A stretch of DNA of 64,000 nt from Conus ventricosus (taxonomy: Eukaryota > Mollusca > Gastropoda > Neogastropoda > Conidae): assembly GCA_018398815.1 (NCBI GenBank), contig JAFLJL010014836.1:35069-99068 (forward strand), in the 5' to 3' direction. Within the stretch, counting starts at the first letter, position 1, and every line of letters begins with the position of its first letter. Shown here piece after piece: positions 32,641 to 43,999 of the stretch. The notes under the pieces are model-generated. The model was not told the DNA's origin and searched no databases. It saw nothing but the letters and a program-made list of their open reading frames with translations. The translations under genes and the position numbers were made by a program.

Positions 32641-33190
32641 TCTCTTCAAACGAACGAGAAAATCTAACAACACTATGTCCAGATGCCATTAGATTGTGAA
32701 ATTTCCTGTACTGATTTCGCAGATAGGACAACAGAGGAGCAAAGAGATCAGGCACATCAGTGGAACTATATATTCCTATCATCTTTCAATTGCAAGTGTT
32801 CGCTACGAAAAGCGTTTTGGAACAATTTCAACCAGTGTTAAAATGATGAAAATGGATCCTAGGAGAGCTGTCAACCATATTCATTCTTTTCTTGAAAATA
32901 CATTTAATGTGAGTATTTTTTTTTTATAAGGAAACAACAGCGCTGAGTATAAGAAGCCCTTCTGAGTAAAGAATTAATAAATCAGTAGGTTAGTCCTCGC
33001 CTTCGAAAGTATCCTACAAAATTTTGATAAAACACTACCATATTCATCGTTCATTCCAAGCCTGCCTTCGGATTAGAAATTGCCTTGTCATTAATCATTA
33101 CTGCCTTTATATCATTACTTTGATGTTTGATTCTTGTTTGTCTTTTCGTTTGCTACTTAAATCACGCAAATGCATGGACATTAATTGAAA
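32641..33190. other. No gene recognised
   Basis: AT-rich unique sequence. A 77-codon frame at 32696-32929 matches no family I know and lacks clear exon borders. Confidence 0.5.
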
Positions 33191-33196
33191 TCAAAA

Positions 33197-33199
<3 letters not shown>

Positions 33200-33270
<71 letters not shown>

Positions 33271-33296
33271 CACACCACTCCACACCATACCATACG

Positions 33297-33380
<84 letters not shown>
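33200..33380. repeat. (CA)n followed by (GA)n microsatellites
   Basis: CA repeats at about 33200-33267, then CACACCACTCC-type spacer, then GA repeats at 33296-33380. Confidence 0.95.
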
Positions 33381-33382
<2 letters not shown>

Positions 33383-33736
33383 TTTCACTGATCAGTTGTG
33401 AATTTGAAAACAGACAAATTAAGGGAACTAACCTTCGATATAAACTTTTGCCACTTTCTCTCATTGTGCCATTTTGGAATTCTAATCAGTGTGTTTTACT
33501 GTCACCTGTGCTGCTTTCATCTCTGCCATTTTTGTCTGTGCCCTTTTAAATCTGAGCCATTTTCACTTGTACCATTTTCGATCCCATCCTGTCAGTTTAA
33601 GCAGATCACGAGATCAATAGCTGAATCCATGAGCAACGTCGAATGCATACATACCGCTGAATAGAAATAGAATAAGAATTGGTAGTGATAGCTACTGTAA
33701 CGCATATCCAAAAGCGCGCGCGCGCTAGTTAGTTTA

Positions 33737-34598
33737 CCCCCCCCCCCCCCCCCCTTTTTTTTTTTTTTTTTGCTGTCCCAACCTCTGCGCCACCTCAGAG
33801 GCAGTGCACCCACGCCGCTCATTCCGACACCCCGTCCACAGCTATAGCCCGGTCGGCCCCACCGCAGACCCGGCACCGGCAATCCACAGGGAGCAGTCAA
33901 TGTCAAGTCGTCAAGAGGCAACCCACCGAGGAGACACTGCACTGCAGCCGATCACTTCGGTGGCGTTCAGTGGCGCCTGTTCTGATCTAACATAAGCAGG
34001 ACACCACCTACTGGCCCTTACTGACGACAATAATTGCTTAGTCGCGGAGCCGGCGTGAGTGAGCTTTCCCCTCGGAGGGCGCCACCACGTCCGTCCAACG
34101 ACAGCCCCCATGGACTCGCCGATACCAGTGACCCCAACGGAACCAGACCAAGGCCACAGATGTGGAGAGGACATCGAAACTGAGGTCACCATGAGAGCAG
34201 GGCATGAAGGGCCACATAACTTGAGACATCTTTTTTATGCTGATCGATGAGAATGAGGATGATTTAGATGATGCTACGGATTTCCATTTCGGTCTAGACT
34301 ACATGACAGGGCTGTACTCTACGCTTCCTTTCATAATATATCCCGGCGTCAACCAGGCCCGAGAGATACAGGCACCTGCTGTTTGGTCAGGACATTTGAG
34401 CAACACTCTCAGAACGCATCCATTAAGTGGATGAAACTCGACTGTGTGGTCCCAGTCTTCCCAACTGAGTCTGCAGCAAACTCAACTCTGGTAGAGCCGG
34501 TCGGGGCAGAAAAACCCACATGACTTCTGATGGATTCGAACCCACGACCCCCCAGCCAGGAGTCCGCGACGCTAACCCAAATCGCCACGGGGGCTGGC
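33737..34598 (-). mobile_element. 862-bp tRNA-headed retroposon
   Basis: On the minus strand the element starts with a tRNA-like head. It has an A-box-like GTGGCGATTTGGGTTAGCG near 34580 and the B box GGGTTCGAATCC at 34530-34541. It ends near 33754 in an A run (about 17) followed by a G run (about 17). TAGTTTA flanks it at 33730-33736 and 34599-34605. The body has no protein I recognise, although a few frames of 60-90 codons are open. The length is large for a SINE, so it may carry another sequence. Confidence 0.65.
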
Positions 34599-34605
34599 TA
34601 GTTTA

Positions 34606-35039
34606 AAATTTTAACCTACCACTGTGGGTGATTTAGACAAAAAAAAAAAAAAAAAAAAAACCAAACCCAAACCCAAACCCCAAAAAAAAAAAAAACTACC
34701 CCAAAATGAAAACAGAAAACAAAACCCCAGAAAAAGCTAAAAACCTACAAATTTTGGAATGGGAGAGACAGTAAGGGGTAGGGACGGATAAAAATGGTTT
34801 TGTTTATTATTAAATTTTTAGGGGTAGGTTAATGTTGACTCACTTAAAAGAAACCCTCAAAAGAAATGATAAATAAATGAAGAAACTTAAGTATTTTAGG
34901 TTTTGGCCCTTTTTGATAAAGAAAGAAAAATTCTATTAATGCGGTGTGTGTGTGTGTGGTGGGTTGTGGTGTGGTGTGTGTGTGTGTGAGTGTTTGTGGG
35001 GGTTTGTGTTTGTGTGTGTGGTGTGTGTGTTGGTGTGTG

Positions 35040-35072
<33 letters not shown>

Positions 35073-35298
35073 GTGTGTTGTGTGTTTAGGGAAAGGGAAA
35101 CCCGGGCGGCAAGAAAAGCAGAAATAAAAGCTTAGGCAGAGCGAAACCGGTCGAAATCTGACTAGCAGGGTCAATTCAAGGAAACACCCTGATTATCGGG
35201 CGGTACAAAAAAAATTGAAAAAGGTCCCCCTTAACAGATTCGGAGAAAATAATGTTCTTTATTTTGTGTGTGGTGTGTGTGAGAGAGAGAGAGAGAGA

Positions 35299-35333
<35 letters not shown>

Positions 35334-35480
35334 AGAGAGTACTCAGAAAAGAATAAATTAAAAATAAGTAGTTTTTTTGCTACTACGTGCAGGTATCATT
35401 AAAAAATTCAGAAGACTATTTTCTACCACCTCCTATAACTATATTACTGCTACGCTTTGCTCTACTACAAGGCCTACTAC
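34606..35480. other. A/T-rich low-quality stretch with microsatellites
   Basis: Includes A runs with a CCAAACCCAAACCC motif (34638-34692), (GT)n-rich DNA at 34944-35088 and (GA)n at 35281-35338. No gene is seen. Confidence 0.6.
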
Positions 35481-35483
35481 GCT

Positions 35484-35606
35484 ACTGCGAGTTTCAGTTT
35501 CATCATGGAGGAGCCACTGGTGCGGACTATCCATAACCACACCACATCCGCTAAGTTTTGAGACCACACTACGCATGATTTTAAGCGATGGATAAATGAA
35601 TTAAAA
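35484..35606 (+). repeat. SINE-like dispersed repeat, copy 2
   Basis: Collinear with 11495-11618: GTTTCAGTTTCATCA, GTGCGGACTA-TCCATA, CCACACCACA-C, TGAGACCACACT and GATGGATAAATGAATTAA. Confidence 0.65.
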
Positions 35607-35619
35607 CAAGATTACAACT

Positions 35620-35745
35620 CCTACTATTGCGGCTGCTATTACTACTATTGCTATTGCTGCTACTACTAAAAGCTTCTGCTGCTGCTGCCCCTAAATACTA
35701 CATTTACTACTACTACTTCTACTACTACTGCTACTACTAAACATC
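35620..35745. repeat. Trinucleotide (CTA/CTG)n tract
   Basis: Imperfect TACTACTGC and CTGCTGCTG repeats over about 125 bases. Confidence 0.85.
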
Positions 35746-35882
35746 ACTGCAATTTGTTGCTTCGTAAGATCATGTAGGCTGGTTGGTTGGCAGGGTGAGT
35801 TGATGGGGCGGTTAGCTGGTTGTGTCATGTGAGAACGACACAACGACTAACCTTATCTGTGTTATTAGAGCATAGGGGGGCT

Positions 35883-38000
35883 AGCTGGCACGCAGGTTGG
35901 CATGTGCAGGCTGCAGGTTGGCATGTGCAGGCTGCAGGTTGGCATCTGCAGGTTGGAATGTTCAGGCTGCAGGTTGGCATGTGCAGGTTGGGATGTGCAG
36001 GCTGCAGGTTGGAATGTGCAGGTTGGGATGAGCAGGCTGCAGGTTGGCATGTGCAGGCTGCAGGTTGGGATGTGCAGGTTGGCATGTGCAGGTTGGCATA
36101 TGCGGTTGGCATGTGCAGGTTGGCATGTGCAGGTTGGCATGTGCAGGCTGCAGGTTGACATGTGCAGGTGGCGTGTGCAGGGTTTGGGATGTGCAGGCTG
36201 CAGTTGGCATGTGCAGGCTGCAGGTTGGCATGTGCAGGCTGCAGGTTGGTTGGCATGTGCAGGCTGCAGTTGGCATGTGCAGGCTGCAGGTTGGCATGTG
36301 CAGGTTGGCAGGCTGCAGGTTGGCATGTGCAGGTTGGCAGCTGCAGGTTGGCAAAGTGCAGGTTGGCAGGCTGCAGGTTGGCATGTGCAGGCTGCAGGTT
36401 GCATGTTTTAGGCTGCAGGTTGGCATGTGCAGGCTGCAGGTTGACATGTGCAGGTTGGCATGTGCAGGTTGGCAGGCTGCAGGTTGGCATATGCAGGCTG
36501 CAGGTAGGCATGTGCAGGCTGCAGGTTGACATGTGCAGGCTGCAGGTTGGCTGGCATGTGCAGGCTGCAGGTTGGCATTGCAGGCTGCAGGTTGGCATGT
36601 GCAGGTTGGCAGGCTGCAGGTTGGCAAAGTGCAGGCTGCAGGTTGGCATGTGCAGGCTGCAGGTTGACATGTGCAGGTTGGCATGTCCAGGTTGGCATGT
36701 TCAGGTTGGCATGTGCAAGTTGGCATGTGCAGGCTGCAGGTTGACATGCGCAGGTTGGCGTGTGCAGGTTGCAGGTTGACATGCGCAGGTTGGCGTGTGC
36801 AGGTTGCATGTGCAGGTTGGCATGTGCAGGCTGCAGGGTTTGGGATGTGCAGGTTGCATGTGCAGGTTGGCATGTGCAGGTTGGCATGTGCAGGTTGGCG
36901 TGTGCAGGTTGGCATGTGCAGGTTGGGATGTGCAGGCTGCAGTTGGCATGTGCAGGTTTGGGATGTGCAGTTGGCATGTGCAGGTTGGCGTGTGCAGGTT
37001 GGCATGTGCAGGTTGGCATGTGCAGGTTGGCATGTGCAGGTTGGCATGTGCAGACTGCAGGTTGACATGTGCAGGTGCATGTGCAGGCTGCAGGTTGGCA
37101 TGTGCAGGTTGACATGCACAGGTTGGCGTGTGCAGGTTGGCATGAGCAGGTTGGCATGTGCAGGTTGGCATGTGCAGGCTGCAGGTTGACATGTGCAGGT
37201 TGGCATGTGCAGGTTGCATGTGCAGGCTGCAGGTTGGCATGTGCAGGTTTGGCATGTGCAGGTTGGCATGTGCAGCCTGCAGGTTGACATGTGCAGGTTG
37301 ACATGTGCAGGTTGGGATGTGCAGGTTGGCATGTGTAGGGTGCAGGTTGGCATGTGCAGGTTTGGGATGTGCAGGTTGGCAGTGCAGGCTGCAGGGTTTA
37401 CATGTGCAGGGTTTGGGAATGTGCAGGTTGGAATGTGCAGGCTGCAGGTGCATGTGCAGGTTGGCATGTGCAGGGTTTGGGATGTGCAGGCTGCAGGTTG
37501 ACATGTGCAGGTTGGCATGTGCAGCTGCAGGTTGCATGTGCAGGGTTTGGGATGTGCAGGGTTTGGGATGTGCAGGTTGGCATGTGCAGGCTGCAGTTGA
37601 CATTCAGGTTTGGGATTCAGGGTTTGGGTGTCAGGTGACTTGCAGGTTGGGATGTGCAGGTTGGGATGTGCAGGCGAAGGTTGAAACATTGCAGGGTTGG
37701 GCATGTTTCAGGTTGGGTGTGCAGGGTTTACATTGCATTGGCAGTGCAGGTTTCATTGCAGGGGGATGTGCAGGTTGGGGATGTGCAGGGGCATTATTTT
37801 CATTGCGGGGTTTTGGGATGTCAGGGTGCAGGGGGCATGTGCAGGGTTTGGGAGTGCAGGTTGGGATGTGCAGGGTTACATGTGCAGGGTTTTGGCAGTG
37901 CAGGTTTGGGGTTGCAGGGTTTCAGTCAGTTGGGCAAGTGCAGGTTGGCATGTGCAGGTTGGCATGTCAGGTTGGGGAGTCAGTGCAGGTTGGCAGTGCA
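35883..38000. repeat. Minisatellite built from 7-bp modules
   Basis: Three heptamers, GCAGGCT, GCAGGTT and GGCATGT, are combined mainly as a 21-bp (all three) or 14-bp (last two) unit for over 2.1 kb, up to the assembly gap. Because units are multiples of seven, not three, all six frames stay open for long stretches. The many frames here (up to 580 codons) are artefacts of that. The last 400 bases become irregular, with extra G and T, before the N run. Confidence 0.93.
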
Positions 38001-39000
38001 NNNNNNNNNNNNNNNNNNNNNNNNNNNNNNNNNNNNNNNNNNNNNNNNNNNNNNNNNNNNNNNNNNNNNNNNNNNNNNNNNNNNNNNNNNNNNNNNNNNN
38101 NNNNNNNNNNNNNNNNNNNNNNNNNNNNNNNNNNNNNNNNNNNNNNNNNNNNNNNNNNNNNNNNNNNNNNNNNNNNNNNNNNNNNNNNNNNNNNNNNNNN
38201 NNNNNNNNNNNNNNNNNNNNNNNNNNNNNNNNNNNNNNNNNNNNNNNNNNNNNNNNNNNNNNNNNNNNNNNNNNNNNNNNNNNNNNNNNNNNNNNNNNNN
38301 NNNNNNNNNNNNNNNNNNNNNNNNNNNNNNNNNNNNNNNNNNNNNNNNNNNNNNNNNNNNNNNNNNNNNNNNNNNNNNNNNNNNNNNNNNNNNNNNNNNN
38401 NNNNNNNNNNNNNNNNNNNNNNNNNNNNNNNNNNNNNNNNNNNNNNNNNNNNNNNNNNNNNNNNNNNNNNNNNNNNNNNNNNNNNNNNNNNNNNNNNNNN
38501 NNNNNNNNNNNNNNNNNNNNNNNNNNNNNNNNNNNNNNNNNNNNNNNNNNNNNNNNNNNNNNNNNNNNNNNNNNNNNNNNNNNNNNNNNNNNNNNNNNNN
38601 NNNNNNNNNNNNNNNNNNNNNNNNNNNNNNNNNNNNNNNNNNNNNNNNNNNNNNNNNNNNNNNNNNNNNNNNNNNNNNNNNNNNNNNNNNNNNNNNNNNN
38701 NNNNNNNNNNNNNNNNNNNNNNNNNNNNNNNNNNNNNNNNNNNNNNNNNNNNNNNNNNNNNNNNNNNNNNNNNNNNNNNNNNNNNNNNNNNNNNNNNNNN
38801 NNNNNNNNNNNNNNNNNNNNNNNNNNNNNNNNNNNNNNNNNNNNNNNNNNNNNNNNNNNNNNNNNNNNNNNNNNNNNNNNNNNNNNNNNNNNNNNNNNNN
38901 NNNNNNNNNNNNNNNNNNNNNNNNNNNNNNNNNNNNNNNNNNNNNNNNNNNNNNNNNNNNNNNNNNNNNNNNNNNNNNNNNNNNNNNNNNNNNNNNNNNN
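38001..39000. other. Assembly gap, 1000 N
   Basis: Exactly 1000 N, so probably a gap of nominal, not measured, size. It begins inside the heptamer minisatellite. Confidence 0.99.
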
Positions 39001-39206
39001 TTTTTTGGGGTTTCCCCCTTTTTTATTTTTTTCTTTTTGATTTCCCGGAGTTGGGTTTTTTTTTAAAAAAAATTTAATAATTTTTTTTAATTTTTTTTAA
39101 AGGGAAAAAATTTATTAAAAATTTCCTTGTTAAAAAATTTTTGGGATTTTCTTGCAAAATTTAACTCGTTTTTGAAAAAAATTTTTTGGGTTTTTTTTTT
39201 TTTTTT

Positions 39207-40755
<1,549 letters not shown>

Positions 40756-40825
40756 TTCCAGTCAGACAATAGCTTTCACGCATTTAGCTGCCTCGGCCGA
40801 ATTTTTTTGTGTGCTAATCGTGATA
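40756..40825 (+). repeat. DIRS-like element, left inverted terminal repeat
   Basis: TTCCAG, GACAATAGC-TTCACG, TTAG-CTGC and TTTTTGTGTG-CTAAT are found in the same order on the minus strand at 46717-46645. The match is about 70 bp with small indels. Confidence 0.7.
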
Positions 40826-41099
40826 AACATCACGGGGCCCAAACCCCCTTTCCCCCCGGTAGGAAAACCCATGTAATCTCCCAACTCATTCATCGGGGGG
40901 TGCGCGCAAGGTAACCCCAAACCCTTTGGCGCAGCGGGAAGGTGGGGCGGGCTTAATCTGACATGGAAAAGATCTAGCCAAAGGATAAAAAAAAAACCCC
41001 CATTTTGGCCTATACTGTACCATGTCAACAATAAAAAAATTCATAAAAAAAGGGGGAAGGGGAGTGCCCTATGGTTCCGGGGGTTCCCCATAGGATGCT

Positions 41100-42200
41100 T
41101 TAGCCGCCAAAAAGATATCCCATTAAAACCCACCCTGTCATGCGGATGTCCCTCAAAAAATTTTTTATGAAGGGGTTTCCCGAACGCCAGAAGCGGGCCC
41201 CCAGGAGGGGGCGCAGGGGAACAGAGGGGGGAATGCTGCCGAAGTCCCCAGCGTCTACCCAGGCCCGGGGGGGAAGAGAGGGGGAGACCCTGGGTTTCCG
41301 GGGAAAAGCAGTTTGACCGTTTTTGGGACCCACCTAAGACACCAGCTGAGATTCTTTCTTTACGGGTTTGGGGAAAAAAAGACGTCTTTGTGAAACCGCC
41401 GGGGCGGAGCGTTCCCCAGTATTTTTAGACACGAAAGGGGGAAAGGGGCAGTCCGAAGAGGGTTTCCCCCCCTAGTGATCTGCCAGGGGGCCGGAGACAG
41501 TAAGGGAGGACGCCGGTTCCGGGGCGGGCGGGGAACTCGGGAAGGAACTTAAGAGAGAGGAGCCGTCTCTGTGGAAGGCAATGCTCGGGGGCCCCCCGCA
41601 AAGGGGCAGGATCTCGCCTCGCCGCCGGGGGAAAAGCGGGGGGCAGGGGAAAGGAAGTCTTCATAGCCAAAGTCGAAAGGAAGGGGGGCCCAAGGCTCAA
41701 AGGGGTTTATGAGGACGTCAAGAACAGGAAGGGGCCCCAAAAGGGGGAACACTCTAGGGGATTGGGCCTCACAAAGGAAGCCCCTCGGAGACCCCTTTTA
41801 GAAGAAATCTTTCTCAAAGGAAGGCCCGGGCCAAATTGGGGATGTCGTGCGAGGCCGACCTGTAGCCCCGAGGGAGCTAGCGAGAGGTTAATTGGGGGAC
41901 GGGAAAATTTTCCTATTTGGATTTGTGGAGCGATGTGGGGGACAAAATTTGCTTTGCACCATGAGCCCCTTTTCCCCATCTGCAACAAAAGGGGGACCTG
42001 TCAGCTCTCGAGGGGACATGGCAGGTCCGAGTTCCTAGAGCCCCGGCAGGGAGAGGGTTTTGGGGAGGGAACGGGACCTGTCCGTTAAAGGGGGGGATTT
42101 GGATGTTCGCAGCCGGGCTACACAGAAGCCAGGGTGGAGGGAAAACCTGGGATTGGCGTGGGGGACCCGAACGGGGTTCCCTACATGTCCCACCTGGGTT
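41100..42200 (-). pseudogene. DIRS tyrosine recombinase (corrupted)
   Basis: A tyrosine recombinase circularises and inserts DIRS elements. On the minus strand PINLSLAPSGLQVGLARHPQ (41830-41900) suggests the N-terminal SGLQVSTLRGYRSA-like helix region. SLGPPFLSTLAMKTSFPL (41640-41690) and LSLKFLPEFPARPGTGVLP (41505-41560) match the middle of DIRS recombinases. NPFIKNFLRDIRMTGW (41135-41185) is their C-terminal FxxFYLRD-type end. The catalytic Tyr expected near FLRD reads Phe/Leu within a T run. The Arg-His-Arg residues cannot be placed because of frame breaks. The assignment is based on the order and spacing of these blocks. Confidence 0.65.
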
Positions 42201-42639
42201 CAACTGGAGGGGGGGTTCGGAGTGAGGGTTTTGGGGCCCGGGGAACCGGGACGATGGGCCCCAGGGGGCAAATGAAATGAGCCTGGTTCTCGATCTCGCC
42301 TTTCCGATCACCTTGTGGGGAGGGAAAGGGGGGGAAGGCTAAGCAGAGGCCGGACCAGGGAAGGGGACGGGGACGATGGCGTAACCTGGGGTCCGGGGAC
42401 CGGGACACAAAAACGGGCAGACAGGGTTTTAAACCGGGGGCAAAGAGCCCGATCTTTGGCTGAACCAAGTTTCCCACACGTTAAAGGGGTAACCGGGCTG
42501 AGGCCTTTTCCGTGGGGAGGACAGATTTGGGATCGGCGGGGAAGTCCCCAGGATTTGTGACCCCCTGCATTTCCGCGCAAAGGGGTGACCCCCCGCGGGG
42601 ACCCCAGCGAGGGGGGCCCCCTCGTACGGAGGGAGAGGC
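42201..42639 (-). pseudogene. DIRS RNase H to recombinase linker
   Basis: The minus strand reads VFVSRSPDPRLRHRPRPLPW and SGLCLAFPPFPS (42330-42420). This resembles the segment PVFVSP-PDP...W-GL-AYAFPPFP that joins RNase H to the recombinase in DIRS polyproteins. ENQAHF follows. Confidence 0.65.
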
Positions 42640-42900
42640 CGATGGAGTGTGCCCCCCCCCCCCCCCCCCCCTTTTTTTATTAACAACCCCAAAAGTGTCC
42701 TGAAAGGAGAACAAATCGGGGGGACTAGGACGGAACTGGGGGAGGGCACCCTGACCGCCTCCATTCCAAATGTTGAGTGAAGACGACACAAGGACCCCCA
42801 AAACCCCCAGGCGGACTGCCTCCAGAGGGCCCCCCACCCGGTTGGAGGCGTCTGTAAAAAAGTTCCAGGCCGGGGAGGGGAGGGATGGGAACTCCGGGGG
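42640..42900 (-). pseudogene. DIRS RNase H (corrupted)
   Basis: The minus strand shows TDASNRVGG with LEAVRLG (42800-42865), LNIWN/FGMEAVRV (42755-42780) and DTFGVVNKKRGG (42655-42705). These match the order TDAS-GWGA-L, HIN-LE-AV and DN-TVV-YINKQGG of DIRS RNase H. The last block is overwritten by an A run and a run of C (plus strand). Confidence 0.65.
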
Positions 42901-42949
42901 CCAGGGGGGATGGGCTAGCCACCCCCCTCCGTGGGCCCCAAAAGAACCA

Positions 42950-43950
42950 AAGGCCCAGGGGGACGGGCTGGTTCCAGCGTCGTTGGTCTGGACCAAAGAC
43001 GGGGGAACTCCCCTGAAGCGTGCTTTGGAACTCTGCCTAGGGAATGAGAGGGAAAGGGACTCCTCTCCCCAGGGAGGGAGGAAAAAGGCCTTGCCGAAGG
43101 AGGGGGGAGAGGGGAAGGTGGAAATGAATCCACTAGGCAGCGGACCTCCCGGGGGCGGGGAACACCATGGATGGGTCGAAGCCATCCCAGGAAGGTGAAT
43201 TGCGACTGGGGGGAGTCGCATTTTTTAGGGGTTGGGGACGAAACCCCCAAAAGGACAAAAATGAAGTACTTGAGGGGTGGGATTTGGGGGGGCCTGAAAG
43301 GGGGCCAGACGAACCCGTCGCGAGGTAGACAAGGGGGCGAAAGCCCCTGTCTGGCAAGGGGGGGGCCATCCCTTTACACCTTCGTGAAAGGAAGGACCAG
43401 GGGGAGTCCGAAGGGAGGGCCCCGAATTGAAAACACCCCCCCCGCCAGACAAAAAGAAGGACGCGTGGGACGGGGGGATGGATCTGGAAGTAAACACTTC
43501 AATCTATCGAGGTGGCCCACCCCAAGGGGATGGAGCCCCGATCTGGGCCCTCCCATCTTTAATCTGGTTTCCTGAGGAATCTGTTGAGAGGGGGAAAGGG
43601 CGGGAGGGCCTCCACCGCCCCAGGCCTTGGACTACAAAAGACGGAGTAAAACCCGGGTTGGGGTGTTACCTCGTGATGGCGCCCTTCCGAGAACTCCCGA
43701 TTTCCCGGGGAAGGCCCCGCCTGGGGGGGAGGGGATCGCCGGGGAAAGGGGGGGGAGGGCGAAGGGGGGGCGTTCGGGCCCGGTAGACGGGAAACCCCCC
43801 CTGCAGAACAAAAACCACCCAGGGTTGGGCCCACGCCCCACGGGGGCATGCCGGACAAACCGCCCCAGGGGGGCAGGGGGCCGAGGGGTTCTGAAGACGA
43901 CATTTCCCCCCCTCGGAAAGGTGGGTCCCATCACCCCGGGCCGGGCTTTT
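42950..43950 (-). pseudogene. DIRS reverse transcriptase (corrupted)
   Basis: The minus strand has RGNTPTRVLLRLL near 43640-43680, WATSID then VYFQIHPP (43480-43530), FQFGALPSDSPWSFLS (43390-43440), FRPQPLKNATPPSRNSPSW (43190-43245) and DPSMVF. These correspond in order to the VFVVPK, WATSIDLKDAYFHIPI, FGLSLAP and LEKS-L-PSQ-FTFLG blocks of DIRS reverse transcriptases. The YLDD box is expected near 43325, where VYLATGSSG is read. Single-base losses and homopolymer replacement break every frame. Confidence 0.65.
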
Positions 43951-43999
43951 TCCGAACCAAAAATTTTTTGGGTTTTTTTTTTTTTATTTTAAGTTTTTA

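Noticed and set aside
34500..34598. Possible tRNA gene on the minus strand
   Set aside because: Only the head of a retroposon resembles a tRNA. Poly-A tail and flanking duplication show retroposition.
34655..34692. Telomere-like CCAAACCCAAACCC repeats
   Set aside because: Only three imperfect units between A runs in a low-quality stretch, too short for an interstitial telomere claim.
35825..37990. Overlapping frames of up to 580 codons with Cys-Gln-Pro-Ala or Cys-Arg-Leu repeats
   Set aside because: They are produced on both strands and in all frames by the 7-bp-module minisatellite, with no unique protein sequence.
37305..39077. Frames running through the N gap
   Set aside because: Unknown bases give no stop codons. 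Nothing is encoded.
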